Shown here in pieces: positions 25,705 to 34,260 of a DNA stretch of 64,000 bases. The translations under genes and the position numbers were made by a program. Source of the DNA: Nocardiopsis sp. NRRL B-16309 (GTDB lineage Bacteria > Actinomycetota > Actinomycetes > Streptosporangiales > Streptosporangiaceae); NCBI RefSeq assembly GCF_001279585.1, contig NZ_LGEC01000065.1, positions 1-64,000 of the forward strand, given 5' to 3'. A model generated the notes under the pieces. The model was not told where the DNA came from and searched no databases. It saw only the letters and a program-made list of their open reading frames with translations. The stretch's first letter is position 1. Each line of letters begins with the position of its first letter.

Positions 25705-25900
25705 CCTCGCGCCGAAGGCGGCCGGCCGGCTCCTCGGCCGGCCGCCGCCCCGTGTCCGCCGCGCCGTGAACCGGCCGGACCGGGGCCTTCGTCCCCTCGC
25801 CCCGACGCGGCCGCCGCCTCACCGGCCGTCCCGGCGATGGCCCGGACGTGCGCCGTTCCCCCAGACCCGGGGCGCGGACGCCGGTACGTGTGCCGCACGG

Positions 25901-26188
25901 TCAGCCGAGCAGGAAGCCGAGCCGCTCGTCGGCCCTGGCCGGTGCGATGTCGAGGATGGTCGCGGTGACGACGCCCTCGGCCACGAACGGATCGTCCTTC
26001 ACCCTGGCCTCCAGCTCCTCTCGCGACTCTCCGTGAGTCACGACTGCGCCACCGCGCTCAGGCCTGAGCCCTCCGACCAACAAGAACACACCGTCATCGA
26101 ACCCGCGCCTGATCCAGTCGCCGTGTCCGTCCATGAACTCCGCGGCCCGCGACCGCTTCTCGGTGAACTCCAGCAGTACGACGAACAT
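25901..26188 (-). CDS. YciI-family protein
   Basis: 95 aa, ferredoxin-like small protein with the YCII layout: N-terminal MFVVLLEFTEKR, conserved His (FMDGHGDW), and DDPFVAEGVVTATILDIAP. Family members often act with oxidoreductases or regulators; catalytic role uncertain. It starts 31 nt after the TetR stop and is probably cotranscribed with tetR. Confidence 0.85.
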   Translation of the reverse strand: MFVVLLEFTEKRSRAAEFMDGHGDWIRRGFDDGVFLLVGGLRPERGGAVVTHGESREELEARVKDDPFVAEGVVTATILDIAPARADERLGFLLG

Positions 26189-26219
26189 CCGCTTCCTCTC
26201 GTCGGTCCCCGCACCCGGG

Positions 26220-26804
26220 TCAGCTCCGGACCGGGAACTCGTCGGCGCACGACCTCAGCCAGTCGTGCATCTGTTCCACCTCGCGTTTGACGAACGCCTC
26301 GTCGTCGAGGGCGGCGGCCAGCGTGGCCACGCCCTGGCTGCGAGCCAGGACGTGCATCGCCAGCTCGTCGGCGTTCTCCGTACGGCCCATCTGCGCGAAC
26401 TGTTGCCGCAACCAGCTCCGGAAGAGCGTGAACAGCCGGTTGGCCCCGTTCCGCGCGGAGTGGTCGAGCTTGGTCAGCTCGGCGGACAGCGTGCCGACCG
26501 GGCAGCCGTAGCGGGAGATGTCGGCCAGGTTGACGATGAGGATGTCGATGAAGCTCCCGATCCGGTCCTCGGGACGCCTTCCCCGGCTCTCCCACTCCCG
26601 CAGCATCGACGCGGTATCGGCCAGGCGCAGCCCGATCACGGCGTCGAGGATCTCGTCCTTGGACTTGAAGTGGTGGTAGAAGTTCCCACGCGAGATCCGC
26701 ACTGCCTCCGCGATGTCGGCGAACGACGTGTGTTCATAGCCCTGGCGGTAGAACAGGTCGTCGGCGGCCGCGATGATGCGGTCACGCGTGCTCGTACCGG
26801 GCAC
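26220..26804 (-). CDS. TetR-family repressor
   Basis: 194 aa. Typical HTH near 8-55 (RDRIIAAADDLFYRQGYEHT, ISRGNFYHHFKSKDEIL), then a ligand domain with the motif YGCPVGTLSAEL common to the LmrA/YxaF-like subclass. A perfect palindrome sits 49 nt upstream of its start, implying autorepression and control of yciI. Confidence 0.9.
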   Translation of the reverse strand: MPGTSTRDRIIAAADDLFYRQGYEHTSFADIAEAVRISRGNFYHHFKSKDEILDAVIGLRLADTASMLREWESRGRRPEDRIGSFIDILIVNLADISRYGCPVGTLSAELTKLDHSARNGANRLFTLFRSWLRQQFAQMGRTENADELAMHVLARSQGVATLAAALDDEAFVKREVEQMHDWLRSCADEFPVRS

Positions 26805-26852
26805 GGCCGCTCCTTCCCACGATCGACTGGGACGTGCGTCCGAGTCGAGATC

Positions 26853-26870
26853 CTAGGACGCACGTCCTAG
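26853..26870. promoter_or_regulatory. TetR operator, perfect palindrome
   Basis: CTAGGACG-CA-CGTCCTAG upstream of the tetR start. A related half site (GGGACGTGCGTCC) lies at 26829-26841. It matches operators of the TAGGACG class of TetR regulators. Confidence 0.8.
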
Positions 26871-27052
26871 TCCGGTCAAGGCAGTGGGGGGCGTGAACAC
26901 CGACGACAGCGAGGCCCCGGAGCCGGTCGTGGAACGTACCGACGCACGTCCGGCGCCGCGCCCACGTCCGCCGAGGGCGAGCACTCCATTTCAGGCATCC
27001 CCCGCGTTCCCCGGAACCCTGCGCCAAGGCTGGGCCCCGCCAGCCACGGCGG

Positions 27053-27736
27053 TCAGGGCAGGTTCAGCCAGATCGCGACCGCGGGGACGTCGGACTGGTT
27101 GGAGATGCGGTGCGGCGTGGTCGAGGGATAGGAGATGGTGTCGCCCGGGCCGAGCCGATGGGTGTCGAAGCCGGTGTCCACGACCAGCTCGCCGCTGACC
27201 ACCAGGCCGATCTCGTGGCCGCTGTGGCGCACGTACTCCGCGTTCTGACTGGAGAAGGCCCCCGGCGGATAGGTCGACTCGAAGTAGCTCATGCCCGGGA
27301 CCTGCTCCGGCGTGAGCCGCCGGTAGCGCACTCCGTGGTGGAGTTCCAGCACGGCCGCGTCGTCGGCCCGCGTCACCGCCACGTGGTCGGACAGCACCCG
27401 CGAGGGCGGCGCCGCCGCCGATCCCTCCGCGACGGGCGGGCCGTTCCACCCGGGGCCGCCCCCAGTGGAGGCGGCCCCGCCCGGGACCGCCTCCTCCTCG
27501 CCCGCGAAGACCGCGGACATGGGTTCGCCCAGCTCGGACATGATCTGGTAAAGCCGCGTCACCGACGGGCGCATCTTGCCGCGTTCGATCTGGGACAGCG
27601 CGCTGGCACTGATGTCCAGCCTGTCGGCGAGCGCGCGCAGGGAGAGTCCGCGCGCGTTGCGCAGGGCGCGGATCCGACCGCCGATCCGTTGCTCGTCGGG
27701 GTCGGCGCCGGAGTGGTCTGTAGAGGGGCTCGTCAT
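27053..27736 (-). CDS. XRE-cupin transcriptional regulator
   Basis: 227 aa. HTH at about 18-75 (RIRALRNARGLSLRALADRL, SASALSQIERGKMRPSV) and a C-terminal cupin at about 150-227 (HSGHEIGLVVSGELVVD, DTISYPSTTPHRISN). These regulators commonly sense small amines, amino acids or nucleobase derivatives. Divergent from the racemase/NCS1 operon, with a palindrome between them, so it is the likely regulator of that operon. Confidence 0.9.
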   Translation of the reverse strand: MTSPSTDHSGADPDEQRIGGRIRALRNARGLSLRALADRLDISASALSQIERGKMRPSVTRLYQIMSELGEPMSAVFAGEEEAVPGGAASTGGGPGWNGPPVAEGSAAAPPSRVLSDHVAVTRADDAAVLELHHGVRYRRLTPEQVPGMSYFESTYPPGAFSSQNAEYVRHSGHEIGLVVSGELVVDTGFDTHRLGPGDTISYPSTTPHRISNQSDVPAVAIWLNLP

Positions 27737-27788
27737 AGCGGTGTTAAGTCTACGTAGCGTCCCCGTGAAGTGATTGCTTTATGGATAT

Positions 27789-27804
27789 TGAAGTTATAGC
27801 TTCA
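27789..27804. promoter_or_regulatory. Operator candidate in the XRE-cupin/racemase divergent promoter
   Basis: TGAAGTTATAGCTTCA, a near-perfect palindrome in an AT-rich patch. TTGAAG (27788) and TACGGT (27811) could be -35/-10 boxes of the racemase transcript 17 nt apart, overlapped by this site. Confidence 0.5.
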
Positions 27805-27918
27805 CAAGCCTACGGTGTACCCGAGGAGTGATCCACGACACAGGACTCCCACGACAGGCCGGCCGCGTGCTCCCGACCGAGCGCCACGGCCCAGGCCCCG
27901 CAGCGCGGAAGGACGAGG

Positions 27919-28791
27919 ATGCGCATCCTGCTGGTGAACGTCAACACCACCGACTCCGTCACCGAGGTGATCGCCGGACAGGCACGTTCGGTGGCCGCGC
28001 CCGGCACCGAGATCGTGCCGCTCACCCCCTTCTTCGGGCCGGAGTCCGTGGAGGGCAACTTCGAGAGCTACCTCTCCGCCGTCGCCGTGATGGACCGCGT
28101 CATCTCCTTCGACGGGCCCTACGACGCCGTCATCCAGGCCGGGTTCGGCGAACACGGCCGCGAGGGGCTCCAGGAGCTGTGCGACGTCCCCGTCGTCGAC
28201 ATCACCGAGGCCGCCGCGCACCTGGCCTGCCTCGTCGGCCGCCGCTACTCCGTGGTGACCAGCCTCGACCGCACCGTCCCGCAGATCCAGGACCGGCTGA
28301 TGCTGGCCGGCCTCGACGGCCGCTGCGCCTCCGTCCGCTCCAGCGGTCTCGGCGTCCTGGACATCGAACGCGACCGCGCCGCCGCCACCGCCGCCATCGC
28401 CGCCCAGGCCGGAGCCGCCGTCCGGGAGGACGGCGCCGAGGTCGTCTGCCTCGGCTGTGCCGGCATGGCCGGGCTGGACGAGGCCGTCCGCGCCGCCACG
28501 GACGTCCCCGTCATCGACGGTGTCACCGCGGCGGTCCCCCTGGCCGAGTCCCTCGTCCGCCTCGGCCTGACCACCAGCAAGATCCGCACCTACGCCCGGC
28601 CCCGTCCCAAAGCCGTGACCGGCTGGCCGATCCGTCCCGGTGCCGTGCCGACGACACCCACATCCACCGCCCCCGAAACCACGGCCACCACAGCCACAGC
28701 CGAATCAACCACCGCAGCCTCGGCCGTCACGGCCGCCACCGCACCGTCCGCGCCCCCGCCCCGCCGGGGCGCCGCGCTCGACCTGCCCTGA
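27919..28791 (+). CDS. Asp/Glu/hydantoin racemase-family protein
   Basis: 290 aa; residues 1-225 are the racemase fold (MRILLVNVNTTDSVTEVI, CLGCAGMAGLD with one catalytic Cys, PVIDGVTAAVPLAESL). The first catalytic Cys, expected in an ACFGD-like motif, is replaced by Gly (IQAGFGEHGREG). It may be a variant isomerase, or act differently from classical two-Cys racemases. A Thr/Ala-rich tail of about 45 residues is unusual. Followed by two NCS1 permeases, consistent with hydantoin, allantoin or related ureide metabolism. Confidence 0.82.
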   Translation: MRILLVNVNTTDSVTEVIAGQARSVAAPGTEIVPLTPFFGPESVEGNFESYLSAVAVMDRVISFDGPYDAVIQAGFGEHGREGLQELCDVPVVDITEAAAHLACLVGRRYSVVTSLDRTVPQIQDRLMLAGLDGRCASVRSSGLGVLDIERDRAAATAAIAAQAGAAVREDGAEVVCLGCAGMAGLDEAVRAATDVPVIDGVTAAVPLAESLVRLGLTTSKIRTYARPRPKAVTGWPIRPGAVPTTPTSTAPETTATTATAESTTAASAVTAATAPSAPPPRRGAALDLP

Positions 28792-28815
28792 GCAGAGCGA
28801 AGGAGTCATCCCCCC

Positions 28816-30327
28816 ATGGAACAGCCGTCCGTTCCTCCGCGATCGGCCGACCGCCCGGCCGACCACCTCCTCGAAGAGTCGATCCTGCCCACCTGGCTGA
28901 CCCAGCGCCCCATCGGGCTGTGGGGGTTCATCTGGATCTGGGTCGGCCTGGCCGTGGTCATCGTGACCTTCCAGTACGGCGCCAACGGCGTCGAGGGCGG
29001 AGTCACCCTGCCCGTGGTCATGGCCATCGTCCTCACCGCCACGATGACCCTCGCCGTCGTCATGACCCTCACCGCCGACATCGGCACCGAGCACGGCCTG
29101 TCCTTCGCCGTCTACCTGCGGGCACCGTTCGGCACCATCGGCACCCACCTGCCGTCCGTCTCGCGCGGGATCGTCGCCGCCTGCTGGTTCGGCATCCAGA
29201 CCTACCTGGGCGCGCTGGCCATCAACGGGCTCGTGGAGTACTGGACCGGGTTCAGCTCGTGGCCGCTCTGGTACGCGGTGTTCCTGGTGGTCCAGGTGGT
29301 CAACGTGGCCCTGGGCATCAAGGCGATCGAGCGCCTGGCCGCCGTCGCCGCGCCCTGCATCCTGGCCATCTCCCTGTGGATGTACTTCACGCTCGACGGC
29401 ATCGCCGAGCTGGAGGGCGCCAACATCTGGACGTTCGCGGGCAGCGGCGACACCTCGCTCGCGGCGCTGTTCATCGTCAACATGGCGGTGTGGGCGCCGG
29501 TCTCGGTCGACATCCCCAACATCACCCGGTTCGTGGCCGCGCCGTCCGGTGAGCGCCGCTTCCTGCGCCGCAACCGCAACATCCTCATCGCGCAGTTCAT
29601 CGTGCTGCCGGTGATGCAGATGTGGATCGCGTTCATCGGCGCGGTCTCGGTCATCGTCACCGGGAACTGGAACCCCATCGACGTCATCCAGGGCGAGAGC
29701 ACGGGCTTCGTGCTCGGGATCCTGCTCGTGATGATCGTGCTGGCCCAGTGGTCGACCAACACCGCGGCCAACGTCGTCCCGGCGGCGCTGAACTTCGTCA
29801 ACGCCCTGGCCCCGTGGCTGTCCTACCGGTACGGCGTGGTCATGGCCGGCGTGGTGGCCACCGCCGTGATGCCGTGGCTGCTGCTGGACAACCTCTTCAC
29901 GTTCCTCAGCTACTACGGCGGCTTCATCGCGGCGATCGCCGGGATCATGATCGCCGACTTCTACGTCATCCGGCGGCGCCGCCTGAACGTGCCGCACCTG
30001 TTCCGCTCCGACGGCCAGTACCGCTACGTCCGGGGCGTCAACCCGGCGGCCCTGATCGCCTGGGGCACGGCGTCCGCCGCCGCCCTCTTCGCCCTGGACT
30101 ACGCCTACGTCATCGGCTTCCCGATCGCCTTCGCGGTCTACCTCGTGCTCATGCGGGTGTGGATCCTGCCGCGCTTCCCGCAGCGGGAGCTCTCGCCGTC
30201 CGGCCCGGACGACTTCCTGGCCACGAGCACCGGGCGCAGCTGGGTGCACGACCCCGGCACCGGCGGTTTCGACCTCGTGCCGACCGACGAACTGGCCGAC
30301 CGCGCCACCGCGCGGGAGGACATCTGA
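28816..30327 (+). CDS. NCS1-family nucleobase/hydantoin/allantoin permease 1
   Basis: 503 aa, about 12 helices, no break. N-terminal RPIGLWGFIWIWVG and FADYYVIRRRR-like end (IADFYVIRRRRLNVPHLF) fit nucleobase:cation symporter-1. Starts 24 nt after the racemase gene, same transcript. Substrate probably the ureide or nucleobase handled by the racemase-family enzyme. Confidence 0.88.
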   Translation: MEQPSVPPRSADRPADHLLEESILPTWLTQRPIGLWGFIWIWVGLAVVIVTFQYGANGVEGGVTLPVVMAIVLTATMTLAVVMTLTADIGTEHGLSFAVYLRAPFGTIGTHLPSVSRGIVAACWFGIQTYLGALAINGLVEYWTGFSSWPLWYAVFLVVQVVNVALGIKAIERLAAVAAPCILAISLWMYFTLDGIAELEGANIWTFAGSGDTSLAALFIVNMAVWAPVSVDIPNITRFVAAPSGERRFLRRNRNILIAQFIVLPVMQMWIAFIGAVSVIVTGNWNPIDVIQGESTGFVLGILLVMIVLAQWSTNTAANVVPAALNFVNALAPWLSYRYGVVMAGVVATAVMPWLLLDNLFTFLSYYGGFIAAIAGIMIADFYVIRRRRLNVPHLFRSDGQYRYVRGVNPAALIAWGTASAAALFALDYAYVIGFPIAFAVYLVLMRVWILPRFPQRELSPSGPDDFLATSTGRSWVHDPGTGGFDLVPTDELADRATAREDI

Positions 30328-30370
30328 CCCCGCGCCACCCGGCGCGAGGCACCCGTCCCGCACCACCCTT

Positions 30371-30441
30371 CGCGGGCACATCCGCCCGCCCTCACCTCTC
30401 GCGGGCACATCCGCCCTCACCCTCCGCGGGCACATCCGCCC
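30371..30441 (+). repeat. Three 17-bp direct repeats before the second permease gene
   Basis: CGCGGGCACATCCGCCC at 30371-30387, 30400-30416 and 30425-30441, spaced 12 and 8 nt apart, in the 151-nt gap between two NCS1 genes. Could be a protein-binding array or slippage product. Confidence 0.7.
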
Positions 30442-30478
30442 CGCCCCACCGATCCCTCCCCTCCACTGGAGCACCGCC

Positions 30479-31960
30479 ATGAAACCCGACACCGCCCCGC
30501 GGGAGCCGCTGCCCGCCGAGTCCCTGGACGTCCATGACCCGGACCCGTCCCTGTACAACGACGACCTGGCCCCCCTGCCCGCGGCGAAGCGGGGGTGGGG
30601 CGCCTTCGAGATCTTCAACGTCTGGTCCAACGACATCCAGAGCCTGTTCGGCTACACGCTGGCGGCCACCCTGTTCATCTCCTACGGGCTGAACGGGTGG
30701 TCGGTGTTCGCGGCGATCGTGCTCTCCGGGGTGATCGTCATGGCCCTGGTCAACCTCGTCGGCCGGCCGAGCGTGCGGTACGGGATCCCGTTCGCGGTGA
30801 TGGCCCGCGCGAGCCTGGGCGTCCACGGCTCCCAGTTCCCCACCCTCGTTCGGGGCGTGGTGGCGATCTTCTGGTTCGGGGCGCAGACCTACCTCGCCTC
30901 GACCGCGATCGCGCTGCTGATCACCGCCCTGTTCGGACCGGGACCGGAGACCGCGTTCCTGGGCATGTCCCTGGTCGGGTGGGTGTCGTACACGGTCGTC
31001 GCGGTGTTCCAGGTGGCGCTGTTCATCCGCGGCATCGCCTGGATCGGCACCTTCCTCAACTGGGCCGGACCGGCCGTGTACATCGTCATGTTCGTGCTGC
31101 TGGCGGTCATCTGGGCGCAGGCCGGCAACGGGCTGTTCACCGAGTTGGGCGAGGTGTTCGCGGGCGGCGGCGACTACGAGGGCGGCCCGGTGGCGGCGTT
31201 CTCGGCGATCGTCGGCACGATGGTGGCCTACTTCGCGGCCGTGGTCATCAACTACGGCGACTTCTCCCGGTTCGTGCGCACCGAGAAGGCGATGCGCCGG
31301 GGCAACCTGCTGGGGCTGCCGGTGAGCCTGGCGCTGTTCTCGTTCCTGGCGCTGTTCATCACCGCCGGGACCGCGGTGCTGCACGGCGAGGCGCTGACCA
31401 ACCCGGCCGACATCGTGGAGCGGGTGGACAACATCTGGCTGACCGTGGTCGCCTCGCTGACCTTCTTCGTGGCCACGGTCGGCATCAACGTGGTCGCCAA
31501 CTTCGTGCCGCCCGCCTACGGCCTGGCCAACCTGGCGCCGTCCAGGATCAGCGCGCGCACCGGAGGGCTCATCACCGCCGCGGTCGCCTTCGTCATCGGC
31601 GGCCTGTGGGTGGGCTTCATCGAACAGATCGGGATCGCCGCGTTCGTCGACACCCTGGGCGCGGTCCTGGCTCCGCTCTACGGCATCATCGTCGCCGACT
31701 ACTACCTGATCCGCCGTCGGCGCATGGTGGTCAGCGACCTCTACTCGACCTCGCCGGACGGCGCCTACCACTACACCCGCGGCTGGAACCTGCGCGCCCT
31801 GGCGGCGTTCGTGCTGGCCTCGGTGTTCTCGGTGGCGACCGTGTGGGTGCCCGCGCTCTCCGGCCTGTCCGGCTACGCCTGGCTCCTGGGCGCGCTGGCC
31901 GGAGCCGCCGCCCACGTGGTGTTCGCCCGCCTGGGCTCCCGCACCCCGGCCACCGCCTGA
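30479..31960 (+). CDS. NCS1-family permease 2
   Basis: 493 aa, about 12 helices. FNVWSNDIQSLFGYTLAATL and VADYYLIRRRRMVVSDLYS are NCS1 hallmarks, with the substrate-site region IFWFGAQTYLAS. A diverged paralogue of the preceding permease, so probably a different substrate of the same pathway. Confidence 0.9.
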   Translation: MKPDTAPREPLPAESLDVHDPDPSLYNDDLAPLPAAKRGWGAFEIFNVWSNDIQSLFGYTLAATLFISYGLNGWSVFAAIVLSGVIVMALVNLVGRPSVRYGIPFAVMARASLGVHGSQFPTLVRGVVAIFWFGAQTYLASTAIALLITALFGPGPETAFLGMSLVGWVSYTVVAVFQVALFIRGIAWIGTFLNWAGPAVYIVMFVLLAVIWAQAGNGLFTELGEVFAGGGDYEGGPVAAFSAIVGTMVAYFAAVVINYGDFSRFVRTEKAMRRGNLLGLPVSLALFSFLALFITAGTAVLHGEALTNPADIVERVDNIWLTVVASLTFFVATVGINVVANFVPPAYGLANLAPSRISARTGGLITAAVAFVIGGLWVGFIEQIGIAAFVDTLGAVLAPLYGIIVADYYLIRRRRMVVSDLYSTSPDGAYHYTRGWNLRALAAFVLASVFSVATVWVPALSGLSGYAWLLGALAGAAAHVVFARLGSRTPATA

Positions 31961-31976
31961 GCGCCCCGGACACGCG

Positions 31977-32009
31977 CGGGGGCGCGGGCACCTGGTGCCC
32001 GCGCCCCCG
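31977..32009. terminator. 15-bp hairpin, bidirectional terminator
   Basis: Perfect arms 31977-31991 and 31995-32009 between convergent permease and pckG genes. Confidence 0.85.
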
Positions 32010-32054
32010 TCGGCCGGTCCCCTGCACGGAAGGGGAGGACCGGCGTGGAAGGTC

Positions 32055-33872
32055 CTACTGGCCGAGACGGTCCAGCAGAGCGTGGTACTCGTCCCAGAGT
32101 TCGCTGGGCAGCTGGTCGCCGAAGGTCTTGAAGAACTCGGGGACCAGGGCGGCCTCCTGCTTCCAGATCTCGCGGTCGACCTCCAGCAGGAACTCCAGAT
32201 CCCGCGTGGACAGGTCCAGTCCCTCGGTGTCGATCGCGTCGGCGGCCGGGACGTTGCCGATCGGGGTGGGGACCGCGTCGGCCCGCCCCTCCAGGCGCTC
32301 CACGATCCACTTGATGACGCGGCTGTTCTCACCGAAGCCGGGCCACACGAAGCGGCCGTCGGCGTCCTTCTTGAACCAGTTGACGTAGAAGATCTTCGGC
32401 AGCTTGGCCTGGTCGGCCTGCTGGCCGATCCGCACCCAGTGCGCGAAGTAGTCGCCCATGTTGTAGCCGCAGAAGGGCAGCATGGCGAACGGGTCGCGGC
32501 GCAGCTCGCCGACGGTGCCCTCGGCGGCGGCGGTCTTCTCCGAGGAGACGTTCGCGCCCAGGTACACGCCGTGCTGCCAGCTCAGGGACTCGGTGACCAG
32601 CGGGACGGCGGTGGCGCGGCGCCCGCCGAAGAGGATGGCCGAGATCGGCACGCCCGCCGGGTCCTCCCACTCGTCGGCGATGGTGGGCGCCTGGCCGGCC
32701 GGGGTGGTGAACCGCGAGTTCGGGTGGGCGGCGGGCTCCGGGGAGTCCGGCGTCCAGGAGCGGCCCTTCCAGTCGGTCAGGTGCGCGGGCGGCTCCTCGG
32801 TGAGGCCCTCCCACCACACGTCGCCGTCGTCGGTGAGGGCGACGTTGGTGAAGATGCTGTTGCCCCACAGCGTCTCGACCGCGTTGGCGTTGGTCTTCGC
32901 GCCGGTGCCGGGCGCGACGCCGAAGAAGCCGGCCTCGGGGTTGATCGCGCGCAGCTGCCCCTCGGAGTCGAAGCGCATCCAGGCGATGTCGTCGCCGACC
33001 GTCTCGACCTTCCACCCCGGGATGGTCGGCTGGAGCATGGCCAGGTTGGTCTTGCCGCAGGCGCTGGGGAAGGCCGCCGCGACGTAGTGCGAGGCGCCCT
33101 CGGGCGAGGTGACCTTGAGGATCAGCATGTGCTCGGCCAGCCAGCCCTCGTCCCGGGCCATCACCGAGGCGATGCGCAGCGCGTAGCACTTCTTGCCCAG
33201 CAGGGCGTTGCCGCCGTAGCCGGAGCCGTAGGACCAGATCTCGCGCGTCTCCGGGAAGTGGGAGATGTACTTGGTGGAGTTGCAGGGCCAGGGCACGTCC
33301 TGCTGGCCGGGCTCCAGCGGGGCGCCCACGGAGTGGACGGCGCGGACGAACTCGCCGCGCTCCTCGATCAGGCGGAGCGCGGGCGCGCCCATGCGGGCCA
33401 TGATGCGCATGGACACGACGACGTAGGCGGAGTCGGTGATCTCGACACCGAGCTGGGAGATGTCGCCGCCGAGCGGACCCATGCAGAACGGGACGACGTA
33501 CATGGTGCGGCCGCGCATGGCGCCCTTGAAGACCTCGCCGAAGGTGGCGCGCATCTCGTCGGGGGCGATCCAGTTGTTGGTCGGGCCCGCGTCCACCTCC
33601 CGCTCCGAGCAGATGTAGGTGCGGTCCTCGACACGGGCGACGTCGCTGGGGTCGGACGTGCAGTAGAAGCTGTTGGGCCGTTTCTCCGGGTTGAGCCGGG
33701 TGAAGGTGCCCTGCGCGACCAGCTGGTCGGTCAGGCGCGTCCACTCCTCGTCCGAGCCGTCACACCACACGACCTCGTCGGGCTGAGTGAGCTCGGCGAC
33801 CTCGCGAACCCAGGAGATCAGTTCCTCATGGCTGGTCGGTGCTACTCCCACATCGATACCCACGTCAGTCAC
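32055..33872 (-). CDS. pckG: Phosphoenolpyruvate carboxykinase (GTP)
   Basis: 605 aa, the usual length. Nucleotide loop FPSACGKTNLAM and PEPCK segments MYVVPFCMGPLGG, WSYGSGYGGNALLGKKC and FFGVAPGTGAKTN. Converts oxaloacetate and GTP to PEP for gluconeogenesis, fitting the acetate-uptake genes nearby. GTG 33872 is preferred over upstream in-frame ATGs because AGAGGAG lies 5 nt before it. Upstream DNA carries TGGTCTATA-type sites. Confidence 0.96.
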   Translation of the reverse strand: MTDVGIDVGVAPTSHEELISWVREVAELTQPDEVVWCDGSDEEWTRLTDQLVAQGTFTRLNPEKRPNSFYCTSDPSDVARVEDRTYICSEREVDAGPTNNWIAPDEMRATFGEVFKGAMRGRTMYVVPFCMGPLGGDISQLGVEITDSAYVVVSMRIMARMGAPALRLIEERGEFVRAVHSVGAPLEPGQQDVPWPCNSTKYISHFPETREIWSYGSGYGGNALLGKKCYALRIASVMARDEGWLAEHMLILKVTSPEGASHYVAAAFPSACGKTNLAMLQPTIPGWKVETVGDDIAWMRFDSEGQLRAINPEAGFFGVAPGTGAKTNANAVETLWGNSIFTNVALTDDGDVWWEGLTEEPPAHLTDWKGRSWTPDSPEPAAHPNSRFTTPAGQAPTIADEWEDPAGVPISAILFGGRRATAVPLVTESLSWQHGVYLGANVSSEKTAAAEGTVGELRRDPFAMLPFCGYNMGDYFAHWVRIGQQADQAKLPKIFYVNWFKKDADGRFVWPGFGENSRVIKWIVERLEGRADAVPTPIGNVPAADAIDTEGLDLSTRDLEFLLEVDREIWKQEAALVPEFFKTFGDQLPSELWDEYHALLDRLGQ

Positions 33873-33936
33873 AGCCGCTCCTCTTACGAAAGTCGAGATC
33901 CCTCGCATCATGAACGACGATGACCAGCGGTGACCA

Positions 33937-33962
33937 ATTGGTATAGGCCAATGGTCTATATC
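33937..33962. promoter_or_regulatory. Tandem GntR/DasR-like operator sites before pckG
   Basis: ATTGG-TATAGG-CCAAT (33937-33952) is a perfect-arm palindrome directly joined to TGGTCTATATC (33952-33962). The latter resembles DasR-type dre half sites (TGGTCTAGACCA) and the site upstream of glmS at 47328. Confidence 0.5.
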
Positions 33963-34201
33963 AGTACTGTGCAGGCATCGGATTCCCCAGCACAGCAGGG
34001 GAATCCGCCGATCCGGCCACGTGTGTGAGCCACCGCCCGACGCACGGGCCGAGTCACTGCTCATCGCGGGTTTGCCCTGCACCACGGGCAGGTGCCCCAC
34101 CAGCACCAACGGCCGGTGCTGTTCGTCACACGACAGGCACCGGCCGCCGGGGTGAATCACTAGACCATTCCGTGGACGTCCCGCCCCTGTCGTCCAGATC
34201 C

Positions 34202-34251
34202 GCCCGGGTCGTCCCAGGCGCGCGTGGACGGCGCGCGCCTGGGACCCGGGC
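34202..34251 (-). terminator. Long hairpin terminator of the DUF1996 gene
   Basis: Inner 12-bp arms 34213-34224 and 34232-34243, outer 9-bp arms 34202-34210 and 34243-34251, with a 2-nt bulge. Confidence 0.75.
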
Positions 34252-34260
34252 GGGGACGGG

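Larger units (their letters stand above)
33873..34260. other. pckG upstream region with hairpins
   Basis: 388 nt. Contains the candidate operators near 33937-33962, an ACTAGACCAT element near 34159, an inverted repeat (34110-34119 with 34137-34146) and the terminator of the DUF1996 gene. A minus-strand frame in 34030-34160 is open and GC3-rich but runs into pckG and has no ribosome site. Confidence 0.5.

Noticed and set aside
30371..30441. CRISPR-like repeats
   Set aside because: Only three 17-bp units with 8-12 nt spacers; no cas gene.
33873..34160. Long N-terminal extension of pckG (in-frame ATG at 34160)
   Set aside because: Strong AGAGGAG before GTG 33872 and the resulting 605-aa length fit the family; the extension contains operator sites.
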